The notes under the pieces are model-generated. The model saw only the letters and a list, made by a program, of their open reading frames with translations. It did no database searches and had not been told where the DNA came from. A stretch of 64,000 nt of DNA. Origin: Endothia cerciana (lineage: Eukaryota; Ascomycota; Sordariomycetes; Diaporthales; Cryphonectriaceae). The stretch lies in assembly GCA_026119935.1 (NCBI GenBank), contig JALRMH010000014.1, positions 620,001 through 684,000 on the forward strand, given 5' to 3'. Shown here in pieces: positions 44,150-55,326 of the stretch. Position 1 is the stretch's first letter; the number at the start of each line of letters is the position of its first letter. A program made the position numbers and the translations under genes.

Positions 44150-46423
44150 CAGGTTGCCAACCAAGAGGATGTCACGACTACCACTCCAGTCATTGCCCAG
44201 GATGTCACGACTACCGCTCCAGTCATTGTCCAGGATGTCACGAATATCGCTCCGGTCATTGTCCAGGTTCCAGCCGATGTTGGCACAACACACCCGATTG
44301 AGACTTCCGGTCCTCCGCCAAACGAAACTTCGGGCGACAGTCTAGTGGCCAATCCCTCCCAGCTCGTGGCCGAAGTCCCTACGGAGTATACTCCCAGCGA
44401 TGCCCACCAGCTCGCAGCCGGATCAACAACTGCGCCTTCTCGTGTGAGTCAGCCCGAGCAGCCAATGAATCTCAAGGCTCCTATGCACGTAGGAGAGAAC
44501 TTCGGCTTGGTCGACGTTGGTGCCAGCACTTTCTCCGAGACTGGCCTCCCCACCCCAGCCACGGCACCCATCACCCATGAACCGATCTCCTATCCTGTCT
44601 ACGCATCCGTACATGCCCCTGTGGCGATGATGGGCCCTCAAGTTATTCCCACCGCGCTGTACCCCCAGAACATCACTCCCAAGGACATCGTGGCTCCCAC
44701 TGAGCCTTGTGAGTTTGGTGGTGACAGTCAGGCTATGAGGAATGTACAGGCAGACAATCCTCATATGCCTACTCAGATCCAGAGCCCTCCTGCGCTAGCT
44801 CTCGACTTCCAGCATGCGCCCAATGGCCAAGAGCAAGTGGCTGCGACAGCCCCTCCGGCCAATGAGCCTCCGTCGAACCTAGACACCACAGTGCCAGCTG
44901 TCGGTTCTCAGCATGCGCTCGATAACCAAGAGCAAGTGGCTGTGCCAGCCCCCCCGGCCACTGAGCCTCCGTCGAACCTGGAAACCACGGCACCAGCCCA
45001 AGAGACAACTGATGCACCGACTAGCAGTATCAGTAATCCAGGTGCGCCCGTCACGGCTGCGGTCGGTGATCCAGAGCCAGACACAAGTGTCAACATAATA
45101 CCTCCACCGCCAGCTCCTACCAGGCACCGCGGGGACTTAGACCTATCCGTGTTCGCTGCCGCTGTCCCAGATCCTACCTCAGCATCTCCATTAGTCAACC
45201 AGGATACATCGCCTGCCGCCTCGCAATCCGCGGCACCTGGAACTGCTTCCTCTACCGGTCTAGGCTTTACCTCGTCACCTCCTGGTTCCAAGCGAGTCAA
45301 GATCCACGAGCGCAACCAAGACGAGGACGACCCTTTGAGAGACGCTTTGAGGCGTCAAGGTATCAAGCGACGGCTCCTACCTAACAGCGCGGCTCTAAGG
45401 ATTCGAGTCAATAAAGACACAGCCACAGGCCGTTCAGGATGTGGCACTCCATCTCAAGTCGTCCCATTCCAGTTCACTCCAATCCAGGGAACTTCATCTC
45501 AAAACGCTCCAGCTCGAGGCCCGGCAAGCCAAAGCGCCCCTGCTCCCGACATTACAGGTCAGATTGCCGGAAATGGAGCAACCGACTTAGATACGCCTAT
45601 CGCAGATGCCCCAGCTCAAGATTCTACATATCAAAGCACTCCTACTCCCAACATCACAGACAAGGGCGCCGCAAATGCAGTGATCGACTTGGGCACGCCG
45701 GTCGAAGACGCCCCAGACAGAGACCTTGCAGGTCAAAGCACTCCTGCCCCGAATATCACATACCAGGGTGCTGCAAATACAGTATTCAAGTTGAACACGC
45801 CGGTCGCAGATGCCCCAGACGCAGGCCCAGCGGTCGAGAATAAGTCTATTACAGACGCCGCCTCTGGAGACCCTTTGTCCGATTACAACTCAGAGGATGA
45901 TGTTGCTATGCCCAATACCCCACGCGCCGGAAACGCCTTGCTCAGCAGTGCAGGTCAGGAGGTCAATCGGCCCATGCCCGAGAGGCTGCAGCAGGCTCTC
46001 CGGAAATCATCCAAGAAGAATCGCACTCTCCGAACAGCAAAGCAACTGCATAAGCGAAGATCTACCGCTGCTAGCCTCTTTGATAAAGATGGCTATGAAG
46101 CCGATAACGAGCATGCCTCAACCTTGAAGAATTCGATCAAGGCGAGAAGGGCCAAGAAGCTTACCTCGAGGTCCAAGAGGCGCGCCATCGTTCCCGACGG
46201 CCTTTCACCTAGGGGTCCCAAGCCGACTGAGCAGCAGCTACCGGAGTCCAAGAACACAACTGTGTCCACAGCGGTGGCTGACGATGTCGAGAGTGACACT
46301 GATAGCCTTCCGGGCCTGATCCCCCCACCGCCGGATGAGCCGGCTGCTCCGGTAGCTGTTATTGAATCTTCTACGGCGCTCAACACCAGGGGAGGCACCT
46401 CCATCAGTCCAGGCAGAGACTAA
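44150..46423 (+). CDS. in-frame continuation after TAG: disordered repeat region (readthrough tail or decayed)
   Basis: Directly after the stop of the coiled-coil protein the same frame stays open to a TAA at 46421-46423. It encodes about 757 residues of Pro/Thr/Ala/Asp-rich disordered sequence. It starts with three 11-residue repeats (DVTTTxPVIxQ) and later has a two-copy block (about 45700 bases back from the end, near 44805-44990) and a roughly 33-residue block repeated three times (about 45535-45840). A basic region, KSSKKNRTLRTAKQLHKRR, precedes the end. The first in-frame ATG is only at 44465. It may be the C-terminal half of one protein interrupted by a nonsense codon, a readthrough extension, or a separate gene. 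No family is recognised. Confidence 0.45.
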   Translation, partial: QVANQEDVTTTTPVIAQDVTTTAPVIVQDVTNIAPVIVQVPADVGTTHPIETSGPPPNETSGDSLVANPSQLVAEVPTEYTPSDAHQLAAGSTTAPSRVSQPEQPMNLKAPMHVGENFGLVDVGASTFSETGLPTPATAPITHEPISYPVYASVHAPVAMMGPQVIPTALYPQNITPKDIVAPTEPCEFGGDSQAMRNVQADNPHMPTQIQSPPALALDFQHAPNGQEQVAATAPPANEPPSNLDTTVPAVGSQHALDNQEQVAVPAPPATEPPSNLETTAPAQETTDAPTSSISNPGAPVTAAVGDPEPDTSVNIIPPPPAPTRHRGDLDLSVFAAAVPDPTSASPLVNQDTSPAASQSAAPGTASSTGLGFTSSPPGSKRVKIHERNQDEDDPLRDALRRQGIKRRLLPNSAALRIRVNKDTATGRSGCGTPSQVVPFQFTPIQGTSSQNAPARGPASQSAPAPDITGQIAGNGATDLDTPIADAPAQDSTYQSTPTPNITDKGAANAVIDLGTPVEDAPDRDLAGQSTPAPNITYQGAANTVFKLNTPVADAPDAGPAVENKSITDAASGDPLSDYNSEDDVAMPNTPRAGNALLSSAGQEVNRPMPERLQQALRKSSKKNRTLRTAKQLHKRRSTAASLFDKDGYEADNEHASTLKNSIKARRAKKLTSRSKRRAIVPDGLSPRGPKPTEQQLPESKNTTVSTAVADDVESDTDSLPGLIPPPPDEPAAPVAVIESSTALNTRGGTSISPGRD
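44168..44266 (+). repeat. three 33-bp tandem repeats just after the in-frame TAG
   Basis: Units 44168-44200, 44201-44233 and 44234-44266 begin GATGTCACGA and differ at a few positions. The period is a multiple of three, so the reading frame is kept and each unit encodes DVTxxxPVIxQ. Confidence 0.92.
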
Positions 46424-46912
46424 TCTGCCTCGGGGTCCAATAATGTCCTGCCACCTACTCCAGAAACAACGGACGGGGCCATGGCGCCGGAGCAGTGAGG
46501 ATACACACTCGCCTATGTTGAGTCCATGATATGAGTCCTCCTTGTGCGCTATCAGGAGCTAGAGCGCTTCCTCACCCGGCTCAGGTTTGTTTGGGGGGAG
46601 GGGACTCAGACTCAAGTTCGGACGACTTCGACCAAGACGCAGAATACTTCCACCAAGAATGGCACTTGTTCATTGAATCCCTGTGGGAGGAGAAGACTTC
46701 CAACAATAGACCCATGACCTAAGGCCAGGTCCTCTCGCCTGTTGAGTACAGTCAGGGAGGAATGGCTGTCTCAAACGCCGAATCACACATATGAGATGAA
46801 TGTTCAGCAAGGGATGGATACCATGGCCGAGGACCTAAAGAGGTACGCAAAGAACTATGAGAAGGTCGGTGTGGGCCCCTATCAGTCAAACCATTGTGTA
46901 CTTCAGTGATAC
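46424..46912 (+). pseudogene. degenerate 3' continuation of the coiled-coil locus
   Basis: Coding-like sequence continues past the TAA but is interrupted. The same frame runs to TGA (46496-46498), then another TGA (46531-46533), then VLLVRYQELERFLTRLRF. Near 46590, at a G-rich run, a different frame becomes coding-like (DSDSSSDDFDQDAEYFHQEW). Near 46720 a third frame takes over (LLSTVREEWLSQTPNHTYEM) and stops at 46907-46909. I read this as an eroding 3' end. Unrecognised introns could explain part of it. Confidence 0.4.
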
Positions 46913-47238
46913 GCAACAGACGGACTGAACACATCCGCAGACGGCCGTTCCCGATACTATGAAAACCTCACTTTGTACGATCATACCCCATAACGAGTGC
47001 TACTATCAGTCCAGCGCGCAGCCTTTCAAATGTCTCATCTTGTCAACTATTTTCAACTACTTAATGTTAGGGGATGCTTCTCCTCCAGCACAGAATTATT
47101 CGAGCGCGCAAAGGTCTACGGAACTCGTGTGTTTGCTCCTCGATACCTTGTCCAGCCTACCGATCTGGCCTCAGCAGACCTCGAAACCTTTACCACGATC
47201 TTGTCAACCCGGGACATAGTTTGATAGTGTATGATGCA

Positions 47239-47305
47239 CAAAAAGAAAAAGGAAAGAAAGAAAGAAAGGAAAGGAAGGGAAGGAAGGAAAGAAAAAAGAG
47301 AAAGA
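47239..47305. repeat. GAAA/GGAA purine microsatellite
   Basis: An imperfect all-purine tract of GAAA and GGAA units on the + strand in non-coding DNA. Confidence 0.9.
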
Positions 47306-49111
47306 CCCAATTTATTGAGATCAAGGGCTCATGTATGTACAGAACGTCCCCCCACTCTGACAAGGGATGTTCACAATACTGACTTGTACACTTGTATATC
47401 TAGGCGAGAATACGAGCTCACACTACCGAGTCCGGGTAATCAGACTTGTTACGAGAAGAGACAATTATGAGGATGACATAGGAAAGAGATGCCCCGCATC
47501 TAGACCGGAACACATTAAAATAACAACAACAACCAAAAAAAAGAAAGAAAAAAAAAGGGCGGCGGAGGGGAAAGGAGCATGGACCACCTTGAGGAGTGAG
47601 CAGAGGAAGCGTTTTGGTGAGGAAGATGAGTCGGGGGATGGAGTGCGGTAAAGGGGGTGCTAGAGGCTTTCGAGCGAGAAGGCTGTTGATCGGACTCCGA
47701 GCTGGCATGCAAAGAGGTGCCACAGGAAGGGCGGACGACCGACAGAACCTTCCGGCCACGAGCACTGACGCTGACCAACACGTGGGCTAGCAAGGATCAA
47801 GAAGGGTTGATCCCACCCAGTGAGTCCAAAGACGCAGGCCAGCTATCTTATTTCCTTAGCCATCGAGACACTAGGCCTCTCAGCAACAAGTCCGTTGACA
47901 CTCTGTCCGAGGGGCACAACAAAAATGGGCTGCTGCTTCCAGCAGGAGGGGTCCACGGTCCACCACGGTCCACCACGGTCCACCAAGGCCCGTGAAGATA
48001 GCGGCCACCATAGGTCTCCCTCGAATTGCCTTCCAGGTCGGAAAGTACAACGCGAGCACATAAGTTTGTCCTATCTCAGGTGGTGCCAGGCTGGCCCTTC
48101 TTCTTGCTCCGAATGAAACCAGGTGAGCGATCCCCTTATTTACCCAGTCGACCCCGAAACTCCCCTTCTTCCCTCTTCCGCCTTCTTGTCTCACTTCCAA
48201 CGGTTAACTACACTTCACAGATCTCATCCCGCGATAATCCAGCATGGGCAACCAGCCTGGGCAACCAGCCTGGGCAGCCGCCACTCGAGCCCCTGGAGAT
48301 AGGACAAACAGACATGTGTGCTCACGATGCGGACGAAAGATCCGCTGTTCCCAAGACCAGAAGGCGAGGTAAAGAGACCAGTGGCCGTTGACCGCGGGAA
48401 CCTTGTGGTAAGAGGGAGGCCGTGAAAGATCCCGCCTGGCAGCTCAAACCAGGAGCAGCCGCTCCCCCGGGCTGGTGAGTGGTCGAAGGTCAGATTCGTT
48501 GCTGAGAGGTCTGATGTCTGCATGGATAGAGGTAGGGAGGCTGGTTTGTGGCAATGGCCTGGGGCATCCTCCGGTCTTGGTCTCCGAGGTAGTCGATACG
48601 CCGTCAGTTCTCATGTTTGGTCAGCCTGTCGGTCAGTACGCGAGGAGTGGTTGGAGCGTTGTCGCAGCCGCCTGTGAGGGGTTGTGTCTAGGATCTGAGT
48701 AACGGTGTCGGTGATTCGGGGCCAAACGAGAATGAGGGAGGTGAGGTCAGGGAGTAGGTGTCAACCTATGAAGCAGGACTGCGCACGTCTGGCCAGACAT
48801 GAAATCTGGGCTTGGTGTGGAAACGCAACATCCCTCAGCATAAAGAGGTTTATATACCAGCTGGGATGATACACCAACCTGACACTTGATTTCTAGCAGA
48901 CGACATTGTGAAATTATCTCCTTCCCCTCATGATGACCCATGATGTAACAGATTGGGATGGCACAAGGGCACAACTGCGCAGTCTTTCTACGAGTTCCTA
49001 CTCTACGAAAGGAGGGGGAGCAAGGAAGGGGAGCAAAGAAGCTATAGACGAGTCATGTTGATCACGAAATCTACCCAGGTGTGTGAACATCTAGACTTAC
49101 AGCGGGACGGT

Positions 49112-49126
49112 GGGGGGGGGGGGGGG
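49112..49126. repeat. G15 homopolymer
   Basis: The longest single-base G/C run in the window, in non-coding DNA. Confidence 0.95.
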
Positions 49127-49789
49127 AGTCCCTGATCGATAAGGACGTCCGAGTTTTTCACATGGGGCCAGCCGTCTCTACTTAGTTGTGCCGACCCCTG
49201 AGATTGGATCTTGACAGTACAGTTCGAACTCAAAGACATACATATCTTTGGTCTCATTCATAGGCGGGCCTCCTTTCTTCGACGTACCTCATCGGCGGCA
49301 AAAAGTCTGTGCCTGGCTACCAAGCAAGAGCCACATGTAATCCGGTGGCCCGCAGATTGGTACTATGGTAGGGTCTTGGCCAATGTTCTCAGGACCTTCG
49401 GTTTGGGAGATGGCCCCAATCGTTACGGGCTTAGGCAGTATTCCCAGCAGGTCAGGGGCGTGTCGAGATACCTAGAAGATCTAACCACCTCCTCTTTCAG
49501 TGGCTAGGCCAATCTCGGACTCCTGACTTACCGCTTTCATCAAGACCTCGATCGTGGAATGCAGAGCAGAAGCGTGGACTAGGGAGGGCATCCAGGGGTA
49601 GGCGTCAGTTTCGCCCGAGCCGTCCCCATCCCTTCCCTCGCAGTGGCGTGAGTGGGCCCCCCCGTCACCCCCTGGCGTCACATTACCCCCCCCCCCCTCC
49701 AAGAGGTGAGGCGTGTCTGTTTTAAAGTGTTTGGCGCCCGCCCGGCCCAGTGATGATGGTGTTCCTACAAGTGCTCAAGACACGCCGCC

Positions 49790-51323
49790 ATGTATCGTCC
49801 TGTCGTCGGACTCGGCTTCCTCTCCAGGCGGTCTATAGTCGCCATCGCCCTGACCATCTGCATCGTATGGACGATACGCTACCGGGGGCCCGAACTCGAA
49901 ACCATCCGCGAATTTGCGCACGAGCATCTGGACGGGGGCCATGGAGACGGGTGGATGTCGCAGAGGCAGTTCGTCAGGCGAGCCCTGAAGGACGACCTGT
50001 ATGTCAGGGAGTACAATGGCACAGCGGTGCGGAATCTGTGCAGCAATGCACAGTGGCAGGAGGGCATCGCTATATCCTGCGACGAGATCGCAGGCGGCAT
50101 AGGCAATCTGAAGATGCGGCTGCTCGGCTGCACGAGATACGCCATCGAGGCAGGAGGTACGGAAAGGCAGCGACGGCTTCCCAGAGGGAGATGACTTGCG
50201 GGCTAACTAACACGGCATCGCTAGCCATGCTGGTAACTCCGGTAATACATCCGAGGCAGGCCTTTGAGAAGATGGAGAAGAGCTTCGCGTGGGATGTCGA
50301 CTTGCCCTTGGACTACGTGTTCGACAGTGAGCACTTCTTCACGACGCTGGCACAGGACTGCCCACAGCTGCGTATCGTCAACGACACCGACCCGGCATTC
50401 AGGATACCGCCAAGGTCGGCCGCTCACAAGCTGAGGCCCAACACGCTGGTTCAGACATCCATGGGCGAGCATGTGGTCGTGAGCCCGGAGAGCTGGAGGC
50501 AGGCTTTCGACAACTGGGTTGATACAAACATTGTGAAGATAGAAGGGCTGCCCGTGTCTTCGGAGCGCCCAATACGCATCAGTTTCGACGAGTGGGTACA
50601 GTTCTCCTGGCCTAACGCTTACGACGGCGACGATTTCAAGAACGACTGGGGCCACACAGCCCGGATCAGACGGGACGTCCGGGAACTGTCGGCTCGTGCA
50701 CTGTACAGACTGTACGACAAGATCGGTTGCAGGCAGAGCCCGCATATGCCGTCGAAGAATTGCTTCCTTGGCGCCCACGTCCGGACGGAAGCGGACGCAA
50801 AGGTCGAAGGCTGGGACACATACCAAACCCAAATGGAGCATGTGCGGGAGCAGCTCTCGACGCATAATCTCAGTGTCCTCTACGTGGCCACCGGGACGGC
50901 GAGCGATGTTGACAGGCTGAGGGCCGACCTCAAGGATCTGAAGGTCCGGGTCAACGAGACTCATGAAGCTGACATTCAGGTCCTACAGAAGTGGGATCTT
51001 CTCGACGAGGAGGACATGATGATCATAGATGCCTTTACGTGGGATCAGATGGCCCTGGTGGACATGGACATCATGCTGAGGGCAAGTCGTTTCGAGGGCA
51101 TCTGGGAGAGCAGTTGGACCTGGATGATTGCGCTCAAGAGACACGAGTGGAGCGAGGATCAGCAGCCATTCTCTCACCAGGTCACCTTCGAGGATGGGCT
51201 CAGCAAGTAAGTCAACCTCAACAGTACTCGATCCCTTTCGACGTGGCCCGATGCTGATCTCACTTTAGGATTTATGGTCGGCCGGGTATGCAGCCGTTCA
51301 TACCGCCTACCATGTATTTATAG
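49790..51323 (+). CDS. O-fucosyltransferase-like glycosyltransferase, type II membrane protein
   Basis: Three exons give 467 residues: 49790-50156, 50225-51206 and 51269-51323. The introns are 68 and 62 bp (GTACGG...TAG; GTAAGT...TAG) with matching phases. A short basic N-terminus and one hydrophobic segment (RRSIVAIALTICIVWTI) predict a Golgi/ER type II anchor. The lumenal domain has GGIGNLKMRLLGCTRYAIEAGA, the first nucleotide-sugar-binding region of the fungal O-fucosyltransferase-like family. Further on are LGAHVRTEAD (the HxR motif), LSVLYVATG and MALVDMDIMLRASRFEGIWESSWTWMIAL (the acidic S/R motif). The donor is probably GDP-fucose or a similar sugar. The acceptor is unknown. Confidence 0.8.
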
Positions 51324-54240
51324 CTCGGGACCTATCGAGTACATCTAGGCTGGCGTTATTCCTTACCACAGGTGTTCTGGAGTTGATGGAGGGTGGATAC
51401 GGCACATATATTAGAGCATGAAAAATTACTTCTAGAGTACAAATATACCCCCAACCCCATACCACCCTATGCCTCTCCCCTCTTGTTCTAAGGACTGCAC
51501 GTCGTGTCTGGTGACTCGGCATCACTTTTTTCTGTTATCGGCGACAGGACATAATTCTCATTCTAATATTGACCAACTTAGGAAGGCATATGCGTAGAAG
51601 CCTGTCGAGGGTCAAAGCCCCGAGTTGTCGTGTTAGGTGTCGTGTCAATCAGAATCCTTCCAAGGTTGTCAATGAAGGAGAGGAATGCCTTTGACATGTT
51701 CTATGCACTACATCAATCGATCGCAGTTCTAGCGCTCCCAGTCCACAGAAACTCGTGTCATTATTGGCTTCAGTCTGTCTATTCAAATTTCAACCCAAAT
51801 ATTTTGAAGTTGAGCATTGCCGACTTCTGATACCTTGTCCACGTAGGCCAAATTAGGTTCGTTACTCGCAGGTCTACCAGGTAGCTACCTGATCACCCAC
51901 GTTCGCCTAGCCAAATCACTGCGGGTGACACATGGTATGGTCATTCCAAGGGAGGTGGTCTGATCATGACGGATCGATGGCCTTTCACGCCCAGCGCCGA
52001 CTGGCAGATATCTTCGACCACTACAATATAGATTATTCTCTAAGTCGCATCTGACAATGTTACTTCCCGAGTCACTTTCCACCTTCACGTAGAGAGCTAG
52101 CTTCATCAGGCAGCATCCCGTCGCCCGTGAGGCTTATGCATGGGCGTTGTGCTCCGCCATTGTGTAAGCCACTTGTTCCCGGTGGATGCAGGACAAAGGC
52201 GACTAGATTTTACGGATGTACGTAACAAAGTTTCCCAGTCTATTCGAGGCCGTATGACAGGTCAAAAATTGTCATTGCGAGGCCCATGCATCTCCCGAGA
52301 CCCGGAAATATGGAAGTGAGGCAAAAGAACTGCTACTTACTGTCATTGACTCCTGCGTCTTGTTCCCTGACGAGCTTGACCTAGAACAAACACCAGTGAG
52401 CCCATGGGCAGTCAAACAAGTATCTCTGATGCCGGGAAAATGGCATACGGTGACGTGCGAAAAGCATCAGAATCGGTCAGGCTCGGCATTTATCCTCCTT
52501 ACCAATCTACCTACGAATGTGAGGACTTCAGGACCCGTCGGGATGAGGGGCTGACCAGTGGGGTCGCAGATCAAGACCCCATGCCGAGGAAAGCGGACTC
52601 TTAACTTTACTTACTGTCTTCGCCATGCAGTGTTCTTATGCCATGCAAGTCGATGGCGCAGGTGGTTGTCGAATTGGTATCAACCTGCATCTGTGACCCT
52701 GCCGCATCGAATATTGCAGCTCGACACAAACCACAGAGGGACGAACGCGGCATATATGGGAACCTTAGACAACGACGGCCTGAAAACATCGTGCAAGAGC
52801 AACTTGCATCCCATGGATCAGAATTGTAGGTCCGCCCAGGTCGCTAAGGAAACTCTCATTCGCAGGATGAGGTCAGGACTTGTTGGCCCAAAACCTCTCC
52901 ACCGCGGGAAAGTGGTCAGAATATGTTTGAGTTCCAACGCGGCCGAATGGATAAAGCGAAGTTGAGTATTTCAGATTTCGCCGTGGCTGCCTTTCTGTGT
53001 GGTCCTCCACCAACAAGTCAACCTCATTGCAACATGATCCCAGAGTCTCAAGCTACCCAAACTACCTGATTGTTGAGTTCGTTCTGAGGATTTCAAATGG
53101 GCCTCAGCTACTATATTGTCGATGTCCAGGCCTCATGAACATGCTCGAACTCTGCAGCCAGACCGATACTTACCTTTTCTGGGCCCCTTAAACCTACTTG
53201 ATCATGCGGTCTGTCCCAATGTCGACAGGCAATGTTGGCGGACTGTTAGCAGACAAGAATGTTGACAGACAACACCGCCGTTGGCAAGACGTAGTCACCT
53301 CTACCTAGGTACTGACGGTTTATGGCCTTTTGATTGGAGTGTGTCTACGTATCCATTCAACCAACATCATCAACTCACAGCCGGTATCATTAATTACTCA
53401 TGATTAGCACTGGTCGCAGCAGGTCGACTCGACCTCCGCGGAGCCATGGTGGCATAGGATTGATCTCATCTACCAAAGCTATCAACTCCTGGCTAATATA
53501 AAGACCTTGCTCTAATACTCCATTTCTTGCGGAGTACCACTGTGATTCGCATCGTTTCCTTCCTGTGGGGCCGATGTGGGATACAGTGTGACACCTTTGC
53601 AGATGTCGAGGCTGGCTGCGAGTCCGGTTCGTTCTGCCGCGCCCGTCTTCGGAGTATAGAGTGTACTGTGGATGATGGAGCTGGAGCACCAACGACTGCA
53701 AGTGCTTCTTAGACAATCCCACCACAGTAAGCATATGCTGGGCTGAAGCTGTGCAACTGGCTCACCCTTTCGCTAGCGCCGCCTGGAAGGCTGGGAGCAG
53801 TGATGGAAGGGGGGAGCAGGTCAATTGGTCAATTTCTGGAGCGCCAGCATATGAGAGCGCGTTAGCCATGAAGTAGCGAACTAAAACCGTAATTAGAATC
53901 GTCCGGTGAGGAATTTCTGGTCTATTATGAGATGGAAACACACTACCAAAGGAGCCATGCAAGGGACGGATCCAGAAAAGCAAACGCGACTGAAATGACG
54001 ACACGACTTCCATACGGCTTGTTCATGACGACACAACGCTGCTAGAACCGTCCCAGTCACGAATTCGGAACAGCCGAAAACAGAGCAGGTAGCAAAATAG
54101 GCTTCACGCCTCAAATACCGTCGGTCCGTCCTGTAGATGTGTCCACGTGCATCCTGTCCCCGGATTTCGATTCCTCACAGGATACCATACAGTACTACAA
54201 CACCAGTCCTCTCCGAGACACAGCTGATACGACCGTCAAA
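51324..54240. other. gene-poor interval
   Basis: Nearly 3 kb with only short random-looking frames. A 61-codon frame near 53527 (+) has several Cys but no ATG. I see no repeats with structure and no RNA gene. Confidence 0.5.
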
Positions 54241-55326
54241 ATGGTGAAGGAAGACAAGGATGTCATCGCGGAATTCAACGAGTACGTCAACATGACGGCC
54301 TTGGAGCTCGAGAAATGGCTCGGGTCGGACGACTCCAGCAGCGCCGGGCTGTCCAAGGACGGCGGCGAAGGAGGCGAGTCCGTGGGCCAGGATTCCGGGC
54401 ACAGGATCGTGGAGATCCTCAAGTCCAACCCGGACAAGGACCCGGAGAAATACACGGACGAGCAGCTCCAGCACATGCGCAAGGTCGCGTCCTACTGCAA
54501 GCGCCACCTGGCGCAGGAGTCTTCCGGCAACAAGGAGAAGGATCCCGAGGAAGTTAAGAAGACCAAGTCTTACATCTCGTTGAAGAACTGGGGTCAGTCC
54601 ACCTTCCCTCCTTGATACGACGATCCACTTCTAGAAAGGAGGCATCACAGGCTCCGCAATAGGGTTCTAACACCGGCTAGGGCATGATTTCCTCAAAGCT
54701 CAGAGCAAGGGCTCTGGCACTGCCAATGGCGGCGGCAAGTCTGATTCTAAGAAGCGGGAGGAGGATGAAAATGAAGCCGAGCAAGAGCAAGATGGCGGTG
54801 CGCAAGAGGAAAAGGACAGGGAGGAGGAGGGGGAAGAGGAAGAGGGAAAGAAGGCAGGTGATAAGAGGAAGAAGTCTGGTGCGCAGAACGGTTCCAACAA
54901 GAAGAGGGAGACGGCCCGCGCGTCAAGGTCCCCCCCGACCAATAAGAACGAAGGCGAAGATGAAGATGACAATGGGGCGAATGACGAGGAGAACCCAGAT
55001 GCCGAAGGAGAGGACGGTGAACAGGGGAATGGCGACCAGGGCTCTGGAGCAAAGAAGGGCCCTCAGAAGGGAGAGACAGTAAGCTGGAACTGGGGTTCCG
55101 GAAACCCCCAGGGCAAGGTCCTTGATGTGAAGGAGGAGAAGTGAGTTTCATACTGCCCCAATCTGTTTAGCTACATGTACCAAACGATGACTGACAATCG
55201 AACAGAACGACGATCGAGACCAAGCGGGGCAATGAAGTCTCTCGCGACGGAGATCCGGAGGATCCAGCTGTCGTGCTTGATACTGGCAAATCTGAAGCCA
55301 TCAAGTCAGCTCACGAGCTGAACTAG
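54241..55326 (+). CDS. DUF3140 and Hva1-TUDOR domain protein
   Basis: Three exons give 310 residues: 54241-54592, 54681-55140 and 55206-55326. The introns are 88 bp and 65 bp (GTCAGT...TAG; GTGAGT...CAG). The first 118 residues (KDVIAEFNEYVNMTALELEKWLGSDDS ... KYTDEQLQHMRKVASYCKRHL) match the DUF3140 putative nucleic-acid-binding region shared with bacteria. A roughly 115-residue Glu/Lys/Asp/Gly low-complexity linker follows. The C-terminal 60 residues (GETVSWNWGSGNPQGKVLDV ... EVSRDGDPEDPAVVLDTGKSEAI) form the Hva1-TUDOR domain of hypervirulence-associated proteins. The molecular role is not established; chromatin or nucleic-acid association is inference. The ATG at 54241 is the first in frame. 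Confidence 0.85.

Larger units (their letters stand above)
46913..49789. other. intergenic with simple repeats
   Basis: There is no convincing gene. Features are a purine tract (47239-47305), a short CCACCACGGT minisatellite (47952-47986), a run of 15 G (49112-49126) and a run of 12 C (49686-49697). A possible small transcript start lies at 48120-48372. It has a GTGAGC donor at 48122, an acceptor CAG at 48218-48220, and an ATG at 48244 opening 42 codons (HVCSRCGRKIRCSQ) up to a GTAAAG donor. I cannot find a continuing exon. Confidence 0.4.

Noticed and set aside
53527..53712. Short Cys-containing frame suggestive of a small secreted effector
   Set aside because: No ATG, no signal peptide and no flanking gene signals.
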